Positions 54,486 through 64,000 of a stretch of DNA of 64,000 nt are shown piece after piece. Within the stretch, counting starts at the first letter, position 1. Every line of letters starts with the position of its first letter. Under the pieces are notes generated by a model. It was not told the DNA's origin. It saw nothing but the letters and a program-made list of their open reading frames with translations, and ran no database searches. Source of the DNA: Cladorrhinum sp. PSN259 (taxonomy: Eukaryota; Ascomycota; Sordariomycetes; Sordariales; Podosporaceae); the NCBI GenBank assembly GCA_033725935.1, contig MU867147.1, forward strand, positions 1-64,000, written 5' to 3'. The position numbers were made by a program, and so were the translations under genes.

Positions 54486-56345
54486 CTACTTATCTAAGCT
54501 ACAGATACTTCCCGTATCAAATGCCGGGGACACGAAGAAAAACCATCGTCCTCGATGACACTTTTGTGAATAACCTCCCTTTTGCCATATACAGCCCCAT
54601 ACAATTTTATCTCTCATTTCACAAGCCCTTTCCGTTTCTCGCGCGCAAAGACCTCCTGGCGCTTCCTGCGGTGGTGTAGCCTTTGCTTCACTCACTGCAA
54701 CTTGCTGGATGTTTCTGGGCCTGCCACGCTTCTTCGGTGCGACTTGTTGGTCAGTCACGGGGGGCAAGCGATCCAAAACGACCTGATCATCAAGCGCGCT
54801 TGTTGCATCGCGGGTGTTGTCTTCTGCATTGCGAATGTCGCTCTCTGCCTCGTGAATGTCGTCCCGCGCATCGGTATCGAAGCTCTTTTGTGCCTCAGGG
54901 AGCAGGGTACTGTTCGGGGCCTTGGTAGTATCCTGGATGCGTTCTTCTTTCCTGGCTTCTCTGGTTTTTCTGGCTCCTGAGGAGGGCTTAGAGACCGCTG
55001 CCTCCTTGCGTTGCCAGTATTCTTTCAACAGCTTAAGGGAATTACGCAATTGCCGTTCGGTACGCCACACGTTCTCGTGATTGCCGAACCCTTTCCACTT
55101 TATCAAGTATTTATTGCCCCCACGAACCTTTTTATGATCAACAATTCGCTCAACTTCCCACGCTTCTCCGTCTGACGAAGCGCTGCCGGACTGGCTTTCT
55201 TCCACAGGTCCTGGGGGTACCCGTGTTCTGTCAAACGGGTCTTCGCCCTTCGGGTGCGGTGATAGATGAGCTACTGAGATGACTGGGTAGATGTTCATGC
55301 TGTCTGGCAGATCCAGTCTGTAAGCTAGGCGGCCCACTCGTTCCATGACCTTGAAGGGCCCCACGCGTTTCTGGGAGAATCTGCGTGAGGGTTTGCCCGG
55401 TAGGTGGTAGCCATGGTGAAGCTTAATGTATACTTTGTCTCCTGGCTGGAAATCCACTGGTCGGTGCTTGCCGTCATATCGTCGCTTTGCGGCTGCAGCC
55501 GTAAAGTCCATTGCCAATTGGGCATCTTGTCTCAGGTGCTCTCTCAGGACTGGCACGTCCTCACAGTCGGCTGCTGGTTTGATAAGAGCTTCCAAAGGTC
55601 TATTTGGTTTGAAGCCGTACATTAACTCGTGCGGCGTTATTTTGATGCGCTCAGAATACGCGCTGTCGAGGTGCCATTGCAGCGGCACCACCACCTCTGT
55701 CCAGTCGGCTGTAGGGTTGTCGAAGTAAAAGAATCCCACGGCAATCTCCACGGTTTGGTTCTTGCGTTCTGCCAGGCAGTCGGCTTGTGGGCGGTACGCG
55801 GCTGTCATCAGCAAGCGCGTGCCCAAGGCCTTCCACATACCTTTCCAGAAGTGTGACGTGAATTTGCGGTCCCTATCTGATATGATGCCGGTGGGCACCC
55901 CCCAGTCGCACAAGAGCAGATGTCTCATGAAGGCTTCTCCGCACTCTTCCGCCGAGTATGTCGAGCTAACAGGCAGCAATAACGTTCTATTCGTGCTCTT
56001 GCACGACACCGTCAACATTGAGTCGTAGACTTTATAGCTGTTGAGTTGCCATGGCGTGCCTTCGGCCTTTGCCGGGGGCAATCCGATAATGAAATCTATT
56101 GCAATGATGCTTATGGGGCGAGTGTCTGCAGGACGAATGGGCTAATAGTTACCCAAGGGCGCTTGCCGATCTGTTGCGTTATCCCTGCACTTAGGATAAT
56201 GTGCGATGTATTCCTTTACCAGGTACGTCTTTTGGTCAATCGAGAGTCCTCTCGGATCGTATAGCATTCTCTCTCTGCCGAAGTGATGTTTCTCATCGTG
56301 AGTGATTTCAAGGATTCCCTGGATTTGGCTGTGCGGCACGCATAA
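54486..56345 (-). pseudogene. Chromovirus integrase with chromodomain
   Basis: Integrase inserts element DNA into the host genome. The zinc-binding start (CVPHSQIQGILEITHDEKHHFG..YPKC) is followed by a TAG near 56,143, where CAG would fit. The core has Asp in AIDFIIGLPP, then Asp69 in ISDRDRKFTSHFW and Glu105 in QADCLAERKNQTVE, counting from 56,081. A GPFKVMERVGRLAYRLDLP (GPF/Y) block follows. A chromodomain lies at about residues 308-358 (EVERIVDHKKV..YLIKWKGF..NVW), which in chromoviruses steers insertion to marked chromatin. The Arg/Lys-rich tail reads into the LTR before stopping at 54,486. Confidence 0.8.
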
Positions 56346-56350
56346 GCTTC
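56346..56350. repeat. Target-site duplication GCTTC (left) of the copia element
   Basis: GCTTC at 56,346-56,350 is repeated at 62,070-62,074, exactly flanking the two LTRs. Five bp is typical of copia integration. Confidence 0.9.
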
Positions 56351-56521
56351 TGTTGTGGATCTGCCTGCTGCAGCAATACTGCAGCAGGTGGGGCAATCCC
56401 CACCGATGCAGCAGCCAGCCAGATTAGACTAGTACGTAGTTCTCATATTGTGGGATTTCTTCCTCCCACAACACCGATATTCATCATCCTTTTCCATCCA
56501 TCTTTGCGTTGCCTTCCCATA
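56351..56521 (+). repeat. 5' LTR of the copia element, 171 bp
   Basis: Begins TGTTGTGGATC and ends TTCCCATA. It differs from the 3' LTR by a 5-bp insertion and two transitions. A CTGCTGCAGCA palindrome-rich head could form hairpins. The GGTTGTGAGCC directly after is the likely primer-binding site. Confidence 0.9.
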
Positions 56522-56876
56522 GGTTGTGAGCCGCGTTTCTCGACATTGAAGCTATTTACAAGCCTATTGCTGTAAATTAGTCCGATCTTCCAGGCGGCTG
56601 CCCATTGCAACCGTATATACACCGACTGTTTTGCCCATTGCGAACAGAAGGTCGTGGGAAGCCCTGCCTATTGCGGGCTGACAAAGAAGATTGATCACCA
56701 TTGTGATCATCTGACAACAACACCAGAAAAGAGCTGATTCTTGCTCTGAGCGCTTCTTTCTTCATTTCCTTTACTTACTTTCTTTCAGTACAATCGATTA
56801 GAGCAAGGCCTCTATTTACGATCTTTCCTTTCAGTCAAACAAGTCGTTTATCATCGATAAAAACGAAACGTTCAAG

Positions 56877-58064
56877 ATGAGCGACCAATCTGACACAGCA
56901 GCTCTGATTGCTGCGTTCCAAAAAGCTATGGCAGATCAAAACAAGGCCCAGTCCGAGGGCTGGGAGATGATGCTGTCACGACTGGCACCGGCCAACGTAG
57001 GCCAACTTGTTGGCAGAAGAGTCTTTCCATCGTTGCCGGCGTTGAACAACGAAGCCGATCTCAACACGTGGGATCACAACTTATCTCATATCGCCATGCG
57101 CTTCGACCTCTCTAAGTACATCGACAATTCCGTTCCTCAGCCCACCAAGGGCACCGAAGAATATAAGACATGGAAGCAGGATTGCGGAGACCTGATCGAC
57201 TTGATGATGGCATCGCTGAAGCGTAACGAGTTACGCCAGAGAGTCATTAATCTTGGTTGGACTGCGACCAGCATGGATCCGTATGTCCTCAAGGAGAAGA
57301 TCTTCCAGGCTCTCCAACATGGTACAGTTAATACAGCTGGTACCCTCATTGATCAGTACTTCAATCTGAGGCGTGAGAAGTTCTCGACTTTTGCTGAGTA
57401 CTTCACCAAGCTTGGTGTTCTCAAGCAGCGCATGACAACGATCAACCTCATTGTCTCCGAAGAGGTTCATCTCTGGGCTGCTCTGAATGGCATTAAGACG
57501 AGTTACCCTGAACTATACGAACGACTTGTTCGCCGCATCGAGGATAGGTCTCTGACCTGGGACATCCTTGTGGCTGAATTCAACAAGAAGCTTGTTTCCG
57601 AGGAGACATTGGCGACATCAATGGCCAAGATCAAGGTTGACACGGCGAAGCCTGACAACGACAATCAGTCTTCATCGAAATCAAAAGACAAGGACAGAGA
57701 GGGCGTCAAGTGTACCGCTCAAGGCTGCGAGAGAAACGTGTTCAAGGGAATGACCCATTGCAACAAGTGCAGCCGCCACTATCCCAAGAACAAGGACTGT
57801 TGGTGGTGTAGCCCAGAGAAGGCTAATGATACATGGAAGCATAAGGCGAAGGCGTTGGAATTGAAGCGTAACCGTACTGCTTCCACCACGGCTCCGCTCC
57901 ATAGCGACTCTGGTCTGTTGAACCCTCCCAGACCTGCGGCGACGTCTCTCTTTATGAGTACCAACATCCGTGATGATGGCCACATCCGTGAGCAGAACTC
58001 CCGAAGTCCAACAGGCCATCAAGGTAATAAAGAACAATATATACTACGACTCTGGCGTAGCTGA
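56877..58064 (+). CDS. Copia gag, 395 aa
   Basis: Structural protein that packages element RNA. The N-terminus (MSDQSDTAALIAAFQ) is followed by the helical capsid-like region (PSLPALNNEADLNTWDHNLSHI; LIDLMMASLKRN; FSTFAEYFTKLGVLKQRM). The C-terminus has a Cys/His cluster (C-x4-C, H-C-x2-C-x2-H, CWWC) rather than a plain CCHC knuckle. The frame is open over its whole length. The protease DSG motif begins in the next frame (+1) before this stop, so a frameshift is needed to continue into pol. Confidence 0.85.
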   Translation: MSDQSDTAALIAAFQKAMADQNKAQSEGWEMMLSRLAPANVGQLVGRRVFPSLPALNNEADLNTWDHNLSHIAMRFDLSKYIDNSVPQPTKGTEEYKTWKQDCGDLIDLMMASLKRNELRQRVINLGWTATSMDPYVLKEKIFQALQHGTVNTAGTLIDQYFNLRREKFSTFAEYFTKLGVLKQRMTTINLIVSEEVHLWAALNGIKTSYPELYERLVRRIEDRSLTWDILVAEFNKKLVSEETLATSMAKIKVDTAKPDNDNQSSSKSKDKDREGVKCTAQGCERNVFKGMTHCNKCSRHYPKNKDCWWCSPEKANDTWKHKAKALELKRNRTASTTAPLHSDSGLLNPPRPAATSLFMSTNIRDDGHIREQNSRSPTGHQGNKEQYILRLWRS

Positions 58065-60599
58065 CAATATATTCAACGACTTGCGCTGGTTTACCGAACT
58101 CCATCCATTGCCAATCCAAAGCAATAACTATCATCAACAGGAGACATTAATATGGCTACTCATTCAGGCGCCATACAATTCACGACTCAATTACAGAACG
58201 GCAATCAGATCACCTTGGAGATTGCAAGAGTGGTATATTGCCCAGCACAACCGATCAATCTGCTTAGCGCTGTTGAGCTGGTTGACGATGGCATCATGTG
58301 GAACCAAAACACACATGAGTTATACCAAAGAGACACAGGCCAAGTGCTCGTGGAGATGGAGCGTATCAACAATGCTCTGATCATCAATGGAGTCCCATCA
58401 GCATCGACAAGAGTAGCTGAGGCTCACACAGAGTTTGAAGCGGTGATGGCATCACTTAACTATAAGGTGATGCACCGCAGACTGATGCACGCAAGCAAGA
58501 ACGTCGTCATCGAGGCATGCAAAAAGGCAGGCATTCAGATCACGGGCAAGGAAGACCACTTCTGTGAGGATTGTACTATGGCCAAAGCCACAGACATCAT
58601 GGGCAAAGAGTCTCCCGTGGAGTGCAACACGGCATTTGACTTCGTAAGGATCGACACCCTGGAGAATTTAAAACCAGGACATCTTGGCTATCGCTACAGC
58701 CTGCAGATCATCAACGTATATACGAGTTACCATTGGGTATACTTCCTCAGAACAAAAGGGGAGGCGTATTCCAGGCTTCAAGAATGGTGCGAGAGAGTAC
58801 ACACTCAAACACAGAGATGGCCAAGACAGATTGGTCTTGATGGAGGCACCGAATTTGGCCAGTCTCCTAAGCCGCTCCAAGCGGAAGGTCATTTTGCAAA
58901 GTGGTCAAGAAGCAGAGGCATTGCAATATATCCAACAACAGCCTATACGGCTTGGATGAATGGGAAAGTTGAGCGTTTTAATCGCCATGTTGCCGAAAAG
59001 GTGACGGCGGTGATGTTGGCGCACAAAATACCAGACCACTTGTGGCCTTTTGTCATGGAATCTGTTGTCTACACCATCAACCTGTTGCCCACCAGAGTTA
59101 ATCCAGATCATCAGAGCCCTCAAGAGATGTTGGCCAAGGCGTTGGAGATGCCTGCTGGCGCACATAATCCTCATATCAAGCACCTGAGATCATATTTTTG
59201 TCATGCTTACTACTTTGTCAAGAAACAGAAGCGTGTTCAATCAGATAAATTTGCTGCCAGAGCAATGAAAGGCAGGTTGATAGGCTACGCAGATCAACAC
59301 GGCAAGATATTCTGGATCTGGAATCCCATGACAGGGGAGATCATCAGGGCGAACGCCGTCAGATTCAATGAGGGCGACGACCAAGAAAAGGTTGACGAAT
59401 TCAGCGATCTGGAATATGGGGTGACATTCTCAGATTCAACAGTCGCTGAGGATGAAGAAGCTATTGCTAACAAGACAACCATTACAGTTGCGTATAGTGA
59501 TCAGGTGACAATAACAGGTTACAGGCCAGAGCCAACAGAGGCTCCTGGTGAGGCGGTTCAGGAAGACTCAACACCCATAAGCTCATCGGAGCCGGAAGTG
59601 GTCGACGATGTTGCCGACGATGTTCCGAACGATCCGACCGAGCCTCCTACATCCCCGCGACCGAGCGACCGAGACGATACCGATACCGAGGCCGATGCCG
59701 AAGACCGTGAGACTGTCTCGAGCGAAGAAAACAATACGCTTTACGATGCGACCGATATACAAGAATTGGCTGAGGAGGCACCAGTGCCACCCTCACATGA
59801 CCTGGCGCCGTACATCACACAACCATTGACCATGGAAAACGATGAGGTCCAGGATGATCAGCCACCTGATCAGTCTGAGCCTCCGCCCCGTGATCCTGAT
59901 CCCGGCGAGGGGAATCAACTACGGCGATCATCACGGAACCGTACGACAACCGTGCAGGGTGCTGATCCGAACACACCGGGTTATTACAAGAAGCTGAACT
60001 CAGGAAGAATCCCTGGTCAGAATCTTTACAAACAACCTGACAAGCCATCAGAGAGCTTCTATTCACACCACCTGATTGAAAGGCATGAACCATGCCCTAT
60101 ATACTTGGTGATGTCGACGATGAAAGCAGAGCAGATTGTGACTCTTCACCAGCGACCAGCTATTCCAAAGAATTTCAATCAAGCGTTCAAGACCAAGAAT
60201 TACCAGACCTACTGGTTGCCAGCAATGAGAGCTCAAGACGAGAGCCTTATCAAGAAAGGAGTATATACCCTAGTGCCCATTAAATCATGGATGAAAATCC
60301 TACCCTCGAAGTGGGTATACGATGAAAAGATGGATCCGGAAAACGGACTATTTAGTCCCCGCGCAAGAATTGTAGCTTGTGGCAATTTCGACGAAGGATC
60401 CTGGGAGATTCAAGACATCTACGCCGCCGTGGTAAATAGCGTTTCTGTGAGAACGTTTTACGCATTGGTGGCAACACAGGACTGGGAGATATGGCAATAT
60501 GACTTCAAGACTGCTTTCCTGAACGCAACTATACCAGAGGGGACTGTATATTATGTCAGACCACCAGATGGACTTGATAAACCAGCTGGCACGGTATGA
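58025..60599 (+). pseudogene. Copia protease, integrase and start of reverse transcriptase
   Basis: The protease core YYDSGVADNIFNDLRWF lies at about 58,045 in the +1 frame. The main frame starts at 58,152. Counting from there: the zinc-binding pair His108/His113 with Cys138/Cys141; integrase Asp168 (RIDTL), Asp230 (LDGGTEFG) and Glu274 (NGKVERFNRH). Then an acidic linker and reverse transcriptase up to QYDFKTAFLNATIPEG. The frame ends at 60,599 (PAGTV, TGA) because of a one-base deletion relative to the copy at 48.2 kb (GGCACGGTATGAGG against GGCATGGTGATGAGG). Confidence 0.8.
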
Positions 60600-61741
60600 G
60601 GCTCAACAGGGCTTTATATGGTCTCAGACCTTCCCCACTATATTGGTTCAACACGGTGAAGCCCATCATGAAGGAGCTTGGCTTTGAGCCTCTCCCCTCT
60701 GATCTCTGCATCTTTCGTCACCACAAGACTGGAGTGTTGATTATACTCTATGTGGATGATCTTCTCATTGCGGCACCTACCATTGCTCTCATCAAGAAGG
60801 TTCGTGATGGCATCATGAAACATTACGAGCTCAAGGAGATTGGTGAGGTGAAGCGCTTCCTTGGATTTGATGTCATGCGTGACAGGGCCAACAAGACGAT
60901 ATTTATATCGCAAGAGACTTACTTGAGGGCATTGCTACGCAAGTATGATATGGAGAATCTCTCCTCGGCCAAGACCCCATGGATCCCGAATATGGAGCTC
61001 CCTACCTCTTGGGACCCGTTGAAAGGAGATATCAACAAGGATTACATCAAGAAAACCGGGGCACTCAACTGGGCCTCTACGGGCACCAGACCGGACATCA
61101 CGTACACGGTAAACAAGCTGTGTGGGGCAAATGCTGGCACATCACAAAAGCACCTGGATCTCATGAAACACCTGTTCAGGTATATAGCTTCAACGATCAG
61201 CTATGGCATCATATTTGGAGGAAGAGGGCTCAACACCAAGACTCTCAACCTCAAAGCGTTTGGTGATGCTTCCTTTGGTGATGTTCTCCCGACTCGCCAC
61301 TCGACAGGCGGCCACGTTGTCTTTGTGGCTGGAGGACCGGTGGTCTGGAAGTCAAAGAAACAGACCTTTGTGTGCCTGAGCACAACGGAGGCTGAATTTA
61401 CCAACCTCACGCCCACCGCGCAGTCTTTGTGGTGGGTGAGCGATATTCTCAAGGATTGTGGATTTGAACAGCCAAAGCCACTCTTGTTGTTTACGGACAG
61501 CAAAAACGCGCACATCACAGCTCTGAATCCCCTCATTCCTGCTGGTACGCGTACAATAGACATCAGGTACAAATGGATAATCGAGCAAGTAAGCCTGGGA
61601 AGGTTCACGGTGGAACACGTCAACGGTGTTGATATGCCAGCAGATGGGTTCACAAAGCCGTTGATGAGGGAAAAACACGCGCAATTTATTAAATTGCTGG
61701 GTATGGTTGAAAGGAAGGTTCCCTGGGCGCAAGGAAGCTGA
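60596..61741 (+). CDS. Copia reverse transcriptase (second part) and RNase H, 381 aa
   Basis: Continues the pol frame: MRLNRALYGLRPSPLYWFN, catalytic LYVDDLLIAA (YVDD), FLGFDVMRD, then RNase H with FGDASFGDV, STTEAEF, FTDSKNAH and the end LLGMVERKVPWAQGS at 61,741. The overlap ATGA with the preceding frame looks like reinitiation, but the 48.2-kb copy shows an extra G that would join the frames. A purine-rich tract follows the stop directly. Confidence 0.85.
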   Translation: MRLNRALYGLRPSPLYWFNTVKPIMKELGFEPLPSDLCIFRHHKTGVLIILYVDDLLIAAPTIALIKKVRDGIMKHYELKEIGEVKRFLGFDVMRDRANKTIFISQETYLRALLRKYDMENLSSAKTPWIPNMELPTSWDPLKGDINKDYIKKTGALNWASTGTRPDITYTVNKLCGANAGTSQKHLDLMKHLFRYIASTISYGIIFGGRGLNTKTLNLKAFGDASFGDVLPTRHSTGGHVVFVAGGPVVWKSKKQTFVCLSTTEAEFTNLTPTAQSLWWVSDILKDCGFEQPKPLLLFTDSKNAHITALNPLIPAGTRTIDIRYKWIIEQVSLGRFTVEHVNGVDMPADGFTKPLMREKHAQFIKLLGMVERKVPWAQGS

Positions 61742-61903
61742 GGGGGGGGGGGCAGATAAAATTGGTGATTACAGGGCTAAAAAGCGTTAAAAAAGAACGC
61801 AGGAAGGAAAACACCAAGAAAGGTGTCATGATAGTTATCAAAGGCCTATTTTAAAGGCTTCAAATGTATGTATATAGACAGACACTGGCCTGGCTGAGGG
61901 GGG

Positions 61904-62069
61904 TGTTGTGGATCTGCCTGCTGCAGCAATACTGCAGCAGGTGGGGCAATCCCCACCGATGCAGCAGCCAGCCAGATTAGTATGTAGTTCTCATGTTGTG
62001 GGATTTCTTCCTCCCACAACACCGATATTCATCATCCTTTTCCATCCATCTTTGCGTTGCCTTCCCATA
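61904..62069 (+). repeat. 3' LTR of the copia element, 166 bp
   Basis: Matches 56,351-56,521 apart from a 5-bp deletion and two transitions. It is followed by the target duplication GCTTC. Confidence 0.9.
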
Positions 62070-62074
62070 GCTTC

Positions 62075-62605
62075 TCGACCCATCGGCTCGAATGTTATAC
62101 AGGAGTCCCTCGGAGATTATGAATGGGTACCCGGGGCGGGAAAAGGTGCCACCGTCCTCGGTGGTTGACTTCGATAACTTGAGGTTATTAATGATGACCG
62201 AGTACTTGTTGTCGGTAGTGTAGCCTTCAACAAAAGCCTCTTTCAATTCGGGGTCCATTTGGGCTTCTGCATATGCCAACCAGATGTCGTCAAGCACTCT
62301 CTCTCCGCTCTGCTTATTGGGGCCGTCTTTAAGTGCCCTTAATCGGCTCAGGGCGTCAGGTACATAGTTCTTTTTACCTGGTATATGGTATACCTTGAGG
62401 TTATAGCCGGAGAGGTAACATGCTGCACTCCGCAGGCGTTTATTGTCACGGTCGGTTGATCCGGTGTTAAGGTTGGAGTTTTCCACTATCCCCTTGGTGG
62501 CTGAATAGTCCGTAAACACGATGATTGGATTCTTTGAGGAGTGGAACATCGTTCTCAGTTTCTTTGATCCCCATACCAGGCATGCCACTTCGAGCTCAGA
62601 AGGGT
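62075..62605 (-). pseudogene. Chromovirus RNase H domain and integrase start
   Basis: The minus strand reads SELEVACLVWGSKKLR, IVFTDYSATKGIVENS, DNKRLRSAACYL, HIPGKKNYVPDALSRL, then ISEGLLYNIRADGSRS at the copia insertion. The TELEVACLVWA and PDALSR blocks are typical of gypsy RNase H. It begins abruptly at about 62,605, so reverse transcriptase has been lost. The reading frame continues exactly into 56,345 when the copia and one GCTTC are skipped. Confidence 0.8.
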
Positions 62606-63279
62606 GGTTTAGTAAATTCGTATATTTAGGAATGTGACCGAATTAAAAAGGAAAGTCTAAGTGGAATGGCTAATTTAGGTATAAGCTAGTGTGGCCTATA
62701 TAGCTGTATGGCTTATGGAGCATAGATCGTGGGTCACATTCTTAAAACGAGTCCCTCTTCATATATATAAATAAATAGCTTTGCAGCCTCCCCTCCACAG
62801 CGGAAGGCAGGCAGGCAATGAAGGAGCATTTTTATACCACTCTCTACGTGCACTTTTTTAGCTGGTCTTTATTCTTCCCCCTCTGATCAGAAGGGTCAGA
62901 TAGCTCTGTGAGGTTTTGATTCGTTGAAGGCCTTTATAGAAGGCTTTCTTTCATTTTCTGAGCAGGTTTATGAAAGGCTTCCTTCTGGCTTTTAAGTTAC
63001 GGGTTTACTTTTACGAGCGTAGTTTTGCTCATTTTAAATAGTAGACAAACAGAGTAGGGCTCCACAACGATATAATTAACGGTATTTATAGGCTAGGGCT
63101 GAGTGATACGGCACGCGTCCTTCCCTACTAGGCTTTACAGGTTACCCTATAATTAACGTTAACAAGCTCCCCCCTCTGATCATACTACTCTAAAGAGGGG
63201 CTGATAAGCTAGGGATAAGTAGGTAGTATATTTATCTAGGTAATAAACTTACTTAGCTAAGCGAGGCTGTTATTCTGAG

Positions 63280-63450
63280 CCTGATCACGAGCTGGAACAC
63301 GTATGTTTGCGCAAATACGAAACGATATATTTAGTTTAAATATGCCGAATTAGCTATAGCAGCAGAGCGCAGAAGTGGCAGTGGAGAGATTCCAGATGCT
63401 AGAGACCGATAGAAGGAAGGCGGACGCGTAGCATAAGAAGGAGGAGGGAA
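63280..63450 (+). pseudogene. C-terminal fragment of a D-type Ulp1-like protease
   Basis: Reads EPDHELEHVCLRKYETIYL and then a stop, matching EPDHELEYVGWREYELMY at 51.3 kb. It is a small, decayed remnant and the inverted counterpart of 37,580-38,050. Confidence 0.6.
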
Positions 63451-63925
63451 CTTGACACCACTATTTCAGCATATATTATTTTACTACATCTTTACCTTTC
63501 CCCCTCTGATCAGAAGGAGCTTATGGCTTTATAGGTCTTTATTTATTCTAAAAGCCTTCGTAAAACGCTATTCTTACTATGTATAAGGGGGGTGGGGGGC
63601 TGTGCGATAGCTGCAAGATTAGTCCTCGAGTGAGAATAAGAAAGAAAAAGCTTTAATAAGTATAAAGGTATTTATTTGCCCGAAAGTTCCTTATTAACTC
63701 TCTTTAGGCATTTTAATTACGAGAAAGAAGTCTAAGAAAGCAATAGTAAATAATGTACCTGATTATATAAAACACTAAAACAATGCAGATACGTGAAAAT
63801 CTTAAACCATTTACAAACGTAAGATTCTTTTGGTAAGCCCCTATTCGGATATAAAATAAAACATGATAAAATTAACGCAGAGTATACCGAAATGCCCTAA
63901 GACTAGCCACAATAACTTCTCTTTA

Positions 63926-64000
63926 CTAGGTTTTGTAATCTTTCCAGCCGCTCCAGGTAGGGTGGATGGTTGGGGACTCTAAGGTTCCAGTTAAACGTGG
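63926..64000 (-). CDS. C-terminus of a further B-type Ulp1-like protease, cut by the window edge
   Basis: The minus strand reads RLTGTLESPTIHPTWSGWKD, then YKT and TAG, matching the end of the gene at 36,459 (RLTGALQSPTIHPTWSGWKD). The TAG that ends copy B is TAC here, so this copy is three codons longer. The rest lies outside the window, so its catalytic residues cannot be judged. Confidence 0.7.
   Translation of the reverse strand, partial: PRLTGTLESPTIHPTWSGWKDYKT

Larger units (their letters stand above)
56351..62069 (+). mobile_element. Ty1/copia LTR retrotransposon inserted in the chromovirus
   Basis: 5.7 kb with both LTRs, gag, integrase, reverse transcriptase, RNase H and a GAGGGGGG polypurine stretch just before the 3' LTR. 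The domain order (integrase before reverse transcriptase) defines copia. The LTRs are nearly identical, so insertion is relatively recent. Coding is interrupted by frame changes after gag, after the protease motif and in reverse transcriptase, so it is probably no longer autonomous. Confidence 0.9.
54365..62605 (-). mobile_element. 5'-truncated Ty3/gypsy chromovirus, split by a copia insertion
   Basis: Minus-strand order: RNase H (62,605-62,075), the copia insertion (56,351-62,069), integrase and chromodomain (56,345-54,486), then 3' LTR starting TGATACGGG at 54,519. Gag, protease and reverse transcriptase are missing beyond 62,605, where the sequence changes to the inverted block. The LTR contains a 34-bp tandem duplication at 54,365-54,434 (TGCAGCTGCAATCCACGCGT core). 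Its other end could not be fixed. Confidence 0.8.
62650..64000 (-). repeat. Inverted counterpart of 36,380-38,650, running off the window
   Basis: Going left to right: leader repeat in reverse (62,700-62,990, with CCCCCTCTGATCAGAAGGG), the TTAACGTTAACAAGCTCCC/GATCA spacer, D-type protease fragment (63,280-63,450), a second CCCCCTCTGATCAGAAGG site, then the 3' region of a B-type protease. Each item has a reverse-complement match in 36.4-38.65 kb. Confidence 0.75.

Noticed and set aside
60585..60605. Stop-restart (ATGA) translation of copia reverse transcriptase
   Set aside because: The sister copy at 48.2 kb has one more base that joins the frames, so a deletion is simpler.
1..64000. tRNA, rRNA or other structured RNA genes
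   Set aside because: Nothing with a clear cloverleaf or conserved rRNA sequence was recognised by eye; a dedicated search would be needed to exclude them.

Overview
The window looks like transposon-dense accessory DNA from a filamentous ascomycete (Pezizomycotina-type). Introns are short (56-69 bp) with GT..AG ends. There is a chromodomain-bearing Ty3/gypsy element, two Ty1/copia elements, and many genes broken by C-to-T type changes that turn CAA/CAG into TAA/TAG, or by TGG-to-TAG changes. This is the CpA-to-TpA footprint expected of repeat-induced point mutation (RIP). I saw no rRNA, tRNA or CRISPR array, and the species cannot be named.

The most striking content is a two-gene module present in four versions. 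A Ulp1-like (C48) cysteine protease gene lies head-to-head with a gene for a cysteine-rich CxxC protein that has one conserved intron. The copies are A (4.2-6.7 kb), B (33.4-36.5 kb), C (41.7-45.1 kb) and D (51.0-54.1 kb). Loose fragments lie at 37.6-38.05, 63.28-63.45 and 63.93-64.0 kb. Every protease copy is damaged in a different way: A lost the catalytic core, B is open but has Asn for the catalytic Asp, C has two stops and D has one stop. Of the partners, only D's looks intact. Gene pieces at 1.8-3.5 kb and 40.2-40.8 kb may be a third, looser companion.

Left part (7.4-18.4 kb): four minus-strand genes in a row. They are a small two-exon gene, a frameshifted fungal protein-kinase-like gene with a long proline/alanine tail, a large decayed gene of about 3.5 kb from a repeated fungal family of unknown function, and a decayed gene of about 1.7 kb. 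Nearly all their internal stops sit where CAA or CAG would keep the frame open.

Middle part (18.6-33 kb): interlaced inverted-repeat elements, a 2.26-kb LTR element carrying only a gag-like zinc-finger gene, an uncharacterised CDS (22.8-23.6 kb) and a small two-exon gene (24.7-25.1 kb) on either side of a two-unit minisatellite, and a 1.9-kb repeat (28.4-30.2 kb) with a second copy at 45.4-47.0 kb.

Right part (36.4-64 kb): a block at 36.4-38.65 kb recurs inverted at 62.65-64.0 kb. A copia element lies at 47.3-50.85 kb on the minus strand and has lost its integrase region. A nearly complete copia element (56.35-62.07 kb, plus strand) is inserted in a 5'-truncated chromovirus (54.4-62.6 kb, minus strand), with an exact 5-bp target duplication. 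Joining the chromovirus flanks across the insertion restores its reading frame.
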